NCBI GenBank assembly: GCA_035283845.1
Contig: DATESZ010000080.1
Location: 1 to 5,460 of the forward strand
Length of the DNA stretch: 5,460 nt
Source: DATESZ01 sp035283845
GTDB lineage: Bacteria; Desulfobacterota; Syntrophia; Syntrophales; JACQWR01
Direction of reading: 5' to 3'
Part shown: in pieces, positions 1 through 5,453 of the stretch
How positions within the stretch are numbered: position 1 is the first letter of the stretch
Layout: each line of letters opens with the position of its first letter
The notes under the pieces: generated by a model
Seen by the model: only the letters and a program-made list of their open reading frames with translations
Databases searched by the model: none
What the model was told of the DNA's origin: nothing
Translations under genes and position numbers: made by a program

Positions 1-586
1 GCGCCCAGAAATACCAGTTGGCGAGTTCCTTGTAGAACGCCTTCGTAACCGACTCGACATCGAAGGCGTCATCGTGGCGTTCTTGAATCTCCAGCGCGGG
101 GATGCCGGACAGGTTTTTTCCCAGCAACGCGAGATCCATCATCTGCAGCCGCTCGGCGGCCGTGCGCAGACCGCCGTCGGCCCGCACGGTAATCCGGCGG
201 AAAAGCCGCCGCTTCTCCGCCTTCTCGTCATACTTGATGTTCAGAAAATGCCAGGCGGATTGCGTTGTGTCGGAAAAAACGAACAGACAGTAAGGATGTT
301 CGCGGATCAACTGATTGACGGCGGGTCGCTCAAGATTTCTCTGAAGGCCGGCGGAGGCCAGGCGGCAATACAGCACATGAAACGCACGATCCTCGCCGCC
401 GCTCGCAAACAGGATGGGATCATCGGCCAGCGCGCTGCGGGTGGAATCCGGCCAGTTGCGCATACTGAGCGGCTTGTTTTCGCGCTCGTAGTTCAGTTCC
501 TCCCAGAACAGCTTTTTAAGGCCGCCCAGATCCCGCAAGTTCCGGAGGATAGTAAGAACCGTCTGCTGTCTTTCAATCTGGGCCAT
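1..586 (-). CDS. N-terminal part of an Eco57I-type restriction-modification methylase (type IIG-like), cut by window edge
   Basis: An open frame of 195 codons starts at the ATG at 586-584 and runs off the window at position 1 with no stop. I chose this ATG because GGGAGG lies about five bases upstream and a strong promoter sits further up. The neighbouring ATG at 590 reaches a stop after five codons. The protein begins MAQIERQQTVLTILRNLRDL. It has KKLFWEELNYE at about residues 24-34, LFVFSD then WHFLNIKYD at 101-120, KRRLFRRITV at 125-134, and HDDAFDVESVTKAFYKEL from 171. From memory this pattern resembles the region ahead of the methyltransferase domain in long single-chain Eco57I-family enzymes, which methylate adenine and often cut DNA as well. 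The SAM-binding and NPPY motifs would lie outside the window, so catalysis cannot be judged. At 121-180, 43 of 60 bases are G or C, richer than samples of the ABC genes. Alternatives are a methylase of a BREX-like system or an orphan methylase. Confidence 0.62.
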   Translation of the reverse strand, partial: MAQIERQQTVLTILRNLRDLGGLKKLFWEELNYERENKPLSMRNWPDSTRSALADDPILFASGGEDRAFHVLYCRLASAGLQRNLERPAVNQLIREHPYCLFVFSDTTQSAWHFLNIKYDEKAEKRRLFRRITVRADGGLRTAAERLQMMDLALLGKNLSGIPALEIQERHDDAFDVESVTKAFYKELANWYFWA

Positions 587-712
587 TCATCCCTCCCGAG
601 GGGGGCAAATACCCCGGCTTTCTCATTTTTCAGAAGCGGTGCCAGTTTAGACAAGCCGCCGCAAAAGGCCTTTTTCTCCTTGCTGAACAGGAATTTGCCT
701 TTTGATAGCGGG
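587..712 (-). promoter_or_regulatory. Structured 5' leader of the methylase gene, with ribosome binding site
   Basis: Transcription from the promoter at 713-741 should start near 706, leaving a leader of about 120 bases before the ATG at 586. The leader contains a perfect 8-bp inverted repeat (CAAAAGGC and GCCTTTTG, plus-strand positions 697-704 and 662-669). The inner arm also forms part of a perfect 12-base palindrome, AAAAGGCCTTTT, at 663-674. Near the start codon, GGGG and CCCC can pair around TATTTG. The Shine-Dalgarno GGGAGG at about 592-597 lies in a short CCCT/AGGG hairpin that could mask it. What the sequence shows is the repeats; a regulatory role is inference. No known riboswitch was recognised. 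Confidence 0.4.
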
Positions 713-741
713 AGTATAGGGGAATGGTATTTGTGTGTCAA
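713..741 (-). promoter_or_regulatory. Near-consensus sigma70 promoter for the methylase gene
   Basis: Reading the minus strand, TTGACA (741-736, a perfect -35) is followed by exactly 17 bases and then TATACT (718-713, five of six matches to TATAAT). This is close to the best possible housekeeping promoter and is well placed to transcribe the gene starting at 586. It shows that the methylase gene has its own start site rather than depending on read-through from the attH operon. The start site is predicted near 706. Confidence 0.75.
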
Positions 742-930
742 GGGAAGATAACGCCCAAGATGATTATTAGCGCTTGAAATCAGGACTATTTTCGGTACAC
801 TCTTGAAGATGGACAACAGGAAGAAAAACATTTTAGACAAGTGCGCTTAAAACGAATGAACCTATTTTCTCAGCATAGCCGCCATTCGGCCTGAGATGGA
901 AAGAATATCTTCCATGTTGTATTCTTCGCT
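742..930. other. Intergenic stretch between attH stop and methylase promoter
   Basis: No convincing gene was found on either strand here. The stretch holds a stem-loop at 868-896 and a 17-codon minus-strand ORF (915-862, MEDILSISGRMAAMLRK) with no good ribosome site. It also holds one copy of a 10-base direct repeat TTTAGACAAG (832-841), whose partner is at 646-655. The remainder is AT-rich spacer. Confidence 0.5.
868..896 (-). terminator. Possible stem-loop terminator after the attH operon
   Basis: TCTCAG (868-873) pairs with CTGAGA (891-896), and GCCG (878-881) pairs with CGGC (887-890). This gives ten base pairs, interrupted by a four-base bulge (CATA), around a five-base loop. It starts about 35 bases after the attH stop codon, the expected place for a 3' end. 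On the minus strand it is followed by AAAATAGG rather than a run of T, so it does not look like a standard intrinsic terminator. It may stabilise the 3' end or be fortuitous. Confidence 0.3.
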
Positions 931-2094
931 CTAAAATAGGCTACCAAGGCTGCCGACGTAACCAGTTAATTCGGCATACCCTTGACAGGTAATGGACTGG
1001 TTTTGGGAAGTTCCTTGCCCGGTGACGGCGCCTTCCCAATAGGTTACACCGGATGAGCCCTTTGTATCGAGTTCCTGGTCGACAAGATAGGGTACTATTG
1101 TGATATCAATTCCTGACGAGGGAATTTGGATTCTCCATCGACTGGGATATTGTCCGCCGCTGCGTGTGCTTTTCCAATGATCTATTACCTTGACAGAAAT
1201 TTCAGAAAGATTGAGGTGGCGAGTCTTTCCGTCGGTTTCAATGAGAGTTCCCGAAGAAGCAGGCTCAATAGATCCATTTTTACGGCGCAGGAGATATATC
1301 ATTAAATCCCGCCCATCGGAAAGATGAAGGCTGAACCAATCCCAGCCCTTTTGTTCCGCAGTTAGCTGATTGGAGCCAAATTCCTGGTCAAACCAGCTAA
1401 GACCATTGACCGCAACCCGATTGTTTGATGATGTTTTCAGGAAGCCTTTGGTCTCGAGATGGGTGAAAGAAGTGTAATAAGATGCTTGCCCGTCACCGGG
1501 TCCTTTCCTGCTAAGCCCATTTTGGCCATGAAAGATAGGAGGCTTCTGAGGAATGAGAGTTAAATCCAATTCCAGATGACCATGGCGTGCCTTAAGGCTT
1601 ATTGTAGATTTCTTCATCCGGGCCGACCAATCGAGAAGCCAAACGTCCAAGTTCCCCGCACTGGCCCCTGCTAGCCCCGGTCCAGAACGAGAAATGCGCT
1701 CGGCGTATTGAAATTTTTTCTTGCCACTGTCGGATACGGCAAAGTGACCGAGATAAACGTCACGAATGTCCCAGGGACCAGAAGGATTATCTAACCTATA
1801 CTGGATTCCTTGGCGGAAGAAGGTGAGTTGATAGCCATAATGGGAGCCTGTGGTGTCAGACAGATTGCCTGTGAAATACCACCACTCTGTTTTGTACTCG
1901 GGGTGCGAACCATGATCCCGCGGAAAATTCCATACATGAGAGCCGATGACCTGTTTCCATCTATCGGCTGCCCAAGCAGAAGAGAGGAAAAGAGCATTTA
2001 GCAAAATAAACAGAGAAAACAGTAAAATATAAAATGTAAGAAGACAAAATCTTAAGTCCCTGGTTATTTTTATCTCAAAATTTTCATTCATCAT
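931..2094 (-). CDS. attH: Exported AttH-like lipocalin/CrtC-family protein
   Basis: This 387-residue protein matches the AttH/CrtC-like group (lipocalin-like, often auto-named carotenoid 1,2-hydratase). Residues 17-42 form a long hydrophobic segment ending in SSAWA-AD, a plausible signal peptidase I site. There is no lipobox cysteine, so a soluble periplasmic protein is likely, although the unusually long segment could stay as an anchor. Family hallmarks are HPEYKTEWWYFTGNL at 64-78, YYTSFTHLETKG at 206-217, GLSWFDQEFGSNQL at 231-244 with GWDWFSLHLSDGRDLMIYLLR directly after, and YWEGAVTG then GYAELTGYV near the end. Length is normal for the family, whose structure is two lipocalin-like barrels suggesting a hydrophobic ligand. 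The gene follows the permease gene by 23 bases, as in Agrobacterium-type att clusters, so I infer a periplasmic partner of that transporter. No carotenoid genes are nearby, so a hydratase role is not supported. No Shine-Dalgarno precedes the paired ATG codons, and the first 54 bases of the gene lie in a very AT-rich stretch (2041-2100, 14 of 60 bases G or C). Confidence 0.88.
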   Translation of the reverse strand: MMNENFEIKITRDLRFCLLTFYILLFSLFILLNALFLSSAWAADRWKQVIGSHVWNFPRDHGSHPEYKTEWWYFTGNLSDTTGSHYGYQLTFFRQGIQYRLDNPSGPWDIRDVYLGHFAVSDSGKKKFQYAERISRSGPGLAGASAGNLDVWLLDWSARMKKSTISLKARHGHLELDLTLIPQKPPIFHGQNGLSRKGPGDGQASYYTSFTHLETKGFLKTSSNNRVAVNGLSWFDQEFGSNQLTAEQKGWDWFSLHLSDGRDLMIYLLRRKNGSIEPASSGTLIETDGKTRHLNLSEISVKVIDHWKSTRSGGQYPSRWRIQIPSSGIDITIVPYLVDQELDTKGSSGVTYWEGAVTGQGTSQNQSITCQGYAELTGYVGSLGSLF

Positions 2095-2101
2095 TTATAA
2101 A

Positions 2102-2107
2102 ACTATA
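2102..2107 (-). promoter_or_regulatory. Possible -10 element for a leaderless attH transcript
   Basis: TATAGT (five of six to consensus) lies seven bases before the attH ATG, so a transcript from it would begin at or next to the start codon. This would fit the missing Shine-Dalgarno. No -35 match is visible at the right distance, and the local sequence is AT-rich, so a chance match is quite possible. Confidence 0.2.
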
Positions 2108-2117
2108 ATCACGCGTT

Positions 2118-4604
2118 TTATTCTTCTCTTATCTGCATCTGCGGGTATGTTTTGTAAACTTTCCAGATCGGATAAATGGCCGCCCCCAGACTGACCAAAA
2201 TCGTGGTACCAAAAGCAACAATATAGGGTTCCCAAGCAGGATAAAAGAAAATCGTCCAGTTGAAACTGTGCAGGTTGATGACCCGGATCAAAACCCAGGC
2301 GAGAAGGGTGCCAACGCCAATGCTCATCAGGAAACTCATCAGGCTCATACCCAGCCCCTCCATGAAAGTGATGCCGGCGACCTGATGGGAAGAAAAACCT
2401 AAGGCCCTGTAGATACCAAATTCCCTCTGCCGTTCAATGAATAATGTCATCAGGGCGCCCACGATGCCGAAAAAGGCCACAATAATTGAGAGCACCTGCA
2501 TAGAACGGGTCACCGCAAAAGTGCTGTCAAAAACTGAAAGAATATTAGCCCATAACTGATCGCGGGTAAACACGGGAAGCCCTCTCTGAACGGCTCTTTG
2601 CCTGATTTCTTCCAGGAGCTCTTTCCGGTGGGGATTCCCCGGATTCACGAAAACCCCTAGCGTGCTGATGGTGTGATCGTTAAAGATGCGGGAATAGGTC
2701 GTGCGATCTATCATGATAAGGCCATGTTCAGAACTGTAATCATAAAAAATCGCGGCTACCTTCAGGGATGCGGGACCGTCGATCCCTTCAAGAGTTACCG
2801 TATCACCTTCCTTTATACCGAAACCGCGATTGAAGCTTTCCGAAATAATGACCGCTCCTTTCTTGACGGGTTCCCAGTTTTCGTTACCCCCCTTAAGCCA
2901 GCCGAAGTTCGTGTATTTCTGAAGCACCGACGCATCAACGGCAGCTACATAAATCGGTTTCCCTTTATAGAGGACCTGCACATTGCGGTAACGATCAAGT
3001 CCATCCAAACCAGGGATGGTTCGTACCTCATGGTAAAAACTCTCGGGAACTTCCGCATCATTGGCTTTCCCAATAAAAAGATCAGCCTGGAGCTGTGTGC
3101 CCATCCACCAGACGAGAGAATGACGGAAGCTCCCGATCATGGAACTCAGACCAATCGCCATGGAAATCGCAACCATGAAAGCAGCGACAGCCGCTGCGGT
3201 ACGGCCGAGGTTTTGGCGAATATTGCCCGCGGCCACTTTGCCTGACAGTCCGGATACCGAGGAGAGGATCTTTTTGAGCATTGGATGTAAATAAACCAGT
3301 ACCACCCCTGTATTCAGGCTGACACCAATCAAAAGCGCAAAAGAGCCGGCAAAGCCGAAATAGACATGAATCGGAGCGAAGGTAAATAGACCCAGGCTGA
3401 TGATCATAACTACGACTCCGACCAGAGCGGCCTTCCAGGCAAGGCCTTTGGAGCCGCGGTCCGCAATCCGGCCTCGGAGGGCCTGCACTGGATCCACCCG
3501 AATCAATTCAATTAATGGGTAGATTCCGCCCAGCAAGCTTGCCCCACATCCCAGAACGATGCCGATTAACAAAAACGACCAGGACCATTCCAAAGGAGCC
3601 GGACGAAGGGAAAAATATAAATTGCTAATTGTTCCCGAGACCAAATTGTTCAGAAATCGACTGAGCAGGAATCCGGCCAATCCTCCCAAAGCTCCGCCGA
3701 TAAATCCCAGGAGAAGAATTTCGGAGGAAAAAGCCCCCAGGATTTCCCTGCGGCTGGCCCCCAGGCTTCTCAAAATCCCCGCATCTTTCATCCGGCTCAC
3801 CACCGTAAACATCGCCGTGTTGTATACGAGGAAAACTCCTACAAAAAGGGCCAGCATAGAGAGAGCCTGAAGATTCAACTGGAAGGCCTGCAGCATAGCA
3901 CGCATAGTGGTCTGCCGTTGCAGCCCTGACAGGATCCGGAATCCGGATTTCCATCGGCTAAGAAAATCCGCCTCATCGCTAACGATAAGGTCAACCCGAT
4001 CGATTTTTCCTGGAAGCTCGAAAAGTCGTTGGGCATGAGCTATGTCCATAATAATTACGGGCTCGCCTGAGGCATTCGAGAAGGTACCGACGATTTTGAA
4101 CGTTCCGCGGGAGGTTTCAAGGAACTGATTAGTATGCAACCGAAAACGCAACGCCAATTGTTCGTCCACAATGATCGCCTTTTCATTGAGAATAAAGGCA
4201 AACTGATCCGTAGGTCGAGTCGAAATATCCATGGGGCGAAGCTGATCAAGTTGAGGGCGGATTTTTTGATCAAGGAAGGGATCGATGCCTAGCAAACGGA
4301 CCGTTTCACGATCATGCAGCCTGATACGCCGATCAATTATGGGAGAAAAGGCCTGAACAGCCGGATCGACCATAAGCTTGGTTAGAATGGTCTCTTCCAG
4401 TGGTCCAGCCGGCCTTTCGAGAGAATGAGTAGTCTGGCCTTTGAGAAATTCTACGCCCTTTTCAAAACTGGATAAAGATAGCCGGGCGGAAAGGGCCATA
4501 CCTACCGCTGCCGCAACTCCACAGGTAATTCCCAGAAGTTGGAGTAAGCTTAGACTCCGCCGTCTGCGCAAATAACGCAGGAAGGCCTTCGTGACGACTC
4601 TCAA
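2118..4604 (-). CDS. ABC transporter permease with two FtsX domains, YbbP/AttF-AttG-like
   Basis: This 828-residue inner-membrane protein has the ten-helix layout of YbbP-type permeases. Helix 1 lies at about 19-41, then a periplasmic MacB-like core domain at 45-235. Helices 2-4 form the first FtsX domain (about 243-364), and helices 5-6 follow at 391-437. Helix 7 lies at 468-490, a second periplasmic domain at 495-695, and the second FtsX domain with helices 8-10 at 703-815. Each FtsX domain carries the cytoplasmic coupling motif: SRMKDAGILRSLGASRREI at 270-288 and ERQREFGIYRALGFSSHQV at 724-742. Family knowledge places such proteins with a separate ATPase, using ATP to drive periplasmic movements or lipid extraction instead of classic solute transport; the substrate is unknown. 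E. coli YbbP is of similar length. The start is TTG (4604-4602), eight bases after AGGAG; the first ATG would remove helix 1. It lies 11 bases after the ATPase gene and 23 before attH, so one operon is likely. Confidence 0.92.
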   Translation of the reverse strand: MRVVTKAFLRYLRRRRSLSLLQLLGITCGVAAAVGMALSARLSLSSFEKGVEFLKGQTTHSLERPAGPLEETILTKLMVDPAVQAFSPIIDRRIRLHDRETVRLLGIDPFLDQKIRPQLDQLRPMDISTRPTDQFAFILNEKAIIVDEQLALRFRLHTNQFLETSRGTFKIVGTFSNASGEPVIIMDIAHAQRLFELPGKIDRVDLIVSDEADFLSRWKSGFRILSGLQRQTTMRAMLQAFQLNLQALSMLALFVGVFLVYNTAMFTVVSRMKDAGILRSLGASRREILGAFSSEILLLGFIGGALGGLAGFLLSRFLNNLVSGTISNLYFSLRPAPLEWSWSFLLIGIVLGCGASLLGGIYPLIELIRVDPVQALRGRIADRGSKGLAWKAALVGVVVMIISLGLFTFAPIHVYFGFAGSFALLIGVSLNTGVVLVYLHPMLKKILSSVSGLSGKVAAGNIRQNLGRTAAAVAAFMVAISMAIGLSSMIGSFRHSLVWWMGTQLQADLFIGKANDAEVPESFYHEVRTIPGLDGLDRYRNVQVLYKGKPIYVAAVDASVLQKYTNFGWLKGGNENWEPVKKGAVIISESFNRGFGIKEGDTVTLEGIDGPASLKVAAIFYDYSSEHGLIMIDRTTYSRIFNDHTISTLGVFVNPGNPHRKELLEEIRQRAVQRGLPVFTRDQLWANILSVFDSTFAVTRSMQVLSIIVAFFGIVGALMTLFIERQREFGIYRALGFSSHQVAGITFMEGLGMSLMSFLMSIGVGTLLAWVLIRVINLHSFNWTIFFYPAWEPYIVAFGTTILVSLGAAIYPIWKVYKTYPQMQIREE

Positions 4605-4612
4605 GATGGTGT

Positions 4613-4617
4613 CTCCT
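4613..4617 (-). promoter_or_regulatory. Ribosome binding site of the permease, overlapping the ATPase stop codon
   Basis: AGGAG lies eight bases upstream of the TTG start at 4604 and shares two bases with the TAG stop of the ATPase gene (4618-4616). It decides the choice of the TTG start and suggests that ribosomes finishing the ATPase re-initiate on the permease, keeping the two subunits in proportion. Confidence 0.7.
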
Positions 4618-5296
4618 AAAGGATTCTTTCTTCGACCACGGTCCCATCAATCATTTTCATTATTCTGTCGGAAAATCGAGAAGTTGAGGGACTGTGCGTA
4701 GCCATGATCAAGGTAGAACCAGCCTCGCGACATCGGCTGGTCAACAGATCAAGCACCTGTTCTCCTGTCCGGATGTCAAGATTTCCAGTGGGCTCATCGG
4801 CAAGAATAATGGCCGGTTCCTTGACTAAAGCCCGGGCAATGGCCACCCGCTGTTGTTCCCCACCGGAAAGCTCATGGGGATACTTGTTTTCTTTGGCGTG
4901 CAAGTTAACGGAAGCAAGGGCTTTAAGGGCTAATTCACGGTCAGGTTTTCCGGCCAATTCGAGGGAGAGAAAAACGTTTTCAAAGGCAGTCAACGTAGGG
5001 AGCAGGTTGAAGAACTGAAACACGAATCCAAGCCTATGGCGTCGGAGTAACGTTCTTCCTTTTTCTTCCATGGCTTCCAGATCATTGCCCCCAATGGAAA
5101 CGCGTCCCTGAGTCGGACGGTCAAGGCCGGCAAGGATATTGAGAAGGGTCGTCTTTCCAGATCCACTCTGTCCGTAGAGAGCGATTATCTCACCGCTCTG
5201 TATATCAAGGTTAACGCCGCGAAGAGCGGCAGAATTGTGTTGATCAATTGGATCATACTGTTTCCAAAGGTCAAATACTTGAATTAACGTTGGCAT
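4616..5296 (-). CDS. ABC transporter ATP-binding protein, YbbA/LolD/MacB class
   Basis: This is a 226-residue cytoplasmic ATPase that would dimerise and drive the permease encoded directly downstream. All ABC signatures are present. Walker A is GQSGSGKT at 42-49, and the Q-loop glutamine is at 94 in FVFQFFNLLP. The signature LSGGEQQR is at 143-150, Walker B ILADE has Asp167 and the catalytic Glu168, the D-loop GNLD is at 171-174 and the switch histidine is at 201 (ATHSP). The FFNLLPTLTAFENV stretch and the compact length place it with the MacB/LolD/YbbA class (MJ0796-like) that pairs with FtsX-type permeases. I start it at the ATG at 5296 because the protein then has the family's usual length. 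The frame stays open to an ATG at 5392, but the extra 32 residues (MLFSPSLLFPPARGG...) translate the intergenic repeat and are not family-like. Oddly, AAGGAG abuts the ATG with no spacer; a GTG at 5314 is possible but has no ribosome site. Confidence 0.93.
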   Translation of the reverse strand: MPTLIQVFDLWKQYDPIDQHNSAALRGVNLDIQSGEIIALYGQSGSGKTTLLNILAGLDRPTQGRVSIGGNDLEAMEEKGRTLLRRHRLGFVFQFFNLLPTLTAFENVFLSLELAGKPDRELALKALASVNLHAKENKYPHELSGGEQQRVAIARALVKEPAIILADEPTGNLDIRTGEQVLDLLTSRCREAGSTLIMATHSPSTSRFSDRIMKMIDGTVVEERIL

Positions 5297-5302
5297 CTCC
5301 TT
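5297..5302 (-). promoter_or_regulatory. Ribosome binding site touching the ATPase start codon
   Basis: AAGGAG reads directly into ATG (5296-5294), with no spacer where five to nine bases are usual. It matches the anti-Shine-Dalgarno well but is poorly placed for this ATG. No ATG, GTG or TTG lies in frame further downstream before the Walker A motif. Either initiation is weak or an unconventional start is used. Confidence 0.45.
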
Positions 5303-5343
5303 ATTGCATAGCACTGAAGATTGACGAACTCGTAAAAAGTCGC

Positions 5344-5383
5344 TTTTCCCTCCCCTGGCGGGAGGGAATAAAAGGGAGGGGGA
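5344..5383 (+). repeat. C-rich/G-rich hairpin element, copy A
   Basis: CCCTCCC (5348-5354) pairs with GGGAGGG (5360-5366) around a five-base loop, and flanking TT/AA extends the stem to nine base pairs. A second G-run block (5374-5382) follows. Aligned with the reverse complement of copy B (5411-5453), it shows the same order: CCCTCCCC, a TG-containing loop, GGGAGGG, a short A/T spacer, then a G-rich run. It therefore looks like a REP-type intergenic repeat, here in opposite orientation to copy B. Confidence 0.65.
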
Positions 5384-5396
5384 AAATAACATTCAA
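5368..5396 (-). promoter_or_regulatory. Weak candidate promoter for the ABC-attH operon
   Basis: On the minus strand TTGAAT (5396-5391) and TTTTAT (5373-5368) are separated by exactly 17 bases, each matching four of six consensus positions. A start near 5361 would give a leader of roughly 65 bases. The -10 and the whole spacer lie inside repeat copy A, so a transcript from here would begin within the hairpin. The operon may instead be transcribed from beyond the window. Confidence 0.3.
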
Positions 5397-5410
5397 GAAT
5401 ACGGCCACTT

Positions 5411-5453
5411 ATCACCCCCACCCTAACCCTCCCCCGTCAATGGGGAGGGGATT
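5411..5453 (-). repeat. C-rich/G-rich hairpin element, copy B, inverted relative to copy A
   Basis: CCCTCCCC (5427-5434) pairs perfectly with GGGGAGGG (5442-5449) around the loop CGTCAAT. The other half is a C-run block at 5415-5423 that reads GGGTGGGGG on the minus strand. Copies A and B face each other across about 27 bases, an arrangement typical of paired REP units or of the two ends of a small non-coding mobile element. No transposase is present in the window. Confidence 0.65.

Noticed and set aside
74..751. Plus-strand ORF of 225 codons over the methylase region
   Set aside because: It is the mirror of the minus-strand methylase frame, has no ribosome site or recognisable domain, and runs on through the leader and promoter. 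The minus-strand reading gives a family-like protein with a proper start signal.
493..840. Minus-strand ORF of 115 codons across the intergenic gap
   Set aside because: It runs through the promoter and leader and then overlaps the start of the methylase in another frame. Its translation (lysine- and leucine-rich, with PLSKGK and LLKNEKAG) looks like translated intergenic repeat rather than a protein.
931..2094. Carotenoid 1,2-hydratase (CrtC) function for the attH product
   Set aside because: Similarity to CrtC is at the fold-family level. The gene lies with an ABC transporter and no carotenoid genes are visible.
2673..3245. Plus-strand ORF of 190 codons inside the permease
   Set aside because: It is antisense to a well-conserved permease coding region, with no recognisable domain. 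It is a shadow frame, like the smaller ORFs at 1810-2001, 3559-3870 and 4704-5018.
5297..5392. N-terminal extension of the ATPase to the ATG at 5392
   Set aside because: The extra 32 residues encode repeat copy A (SLLFPPARGG), have no family similarity and would lengthen the protein beyond the usual size. The start also lies upstream of the predicted transcription start.
5415..5435. Telomere-like GGGTTAGGG suggesting a linear replicon end
   Set aside because: It occurs once inside a hairpin repeat between ordinary genes, not as a tandem array.
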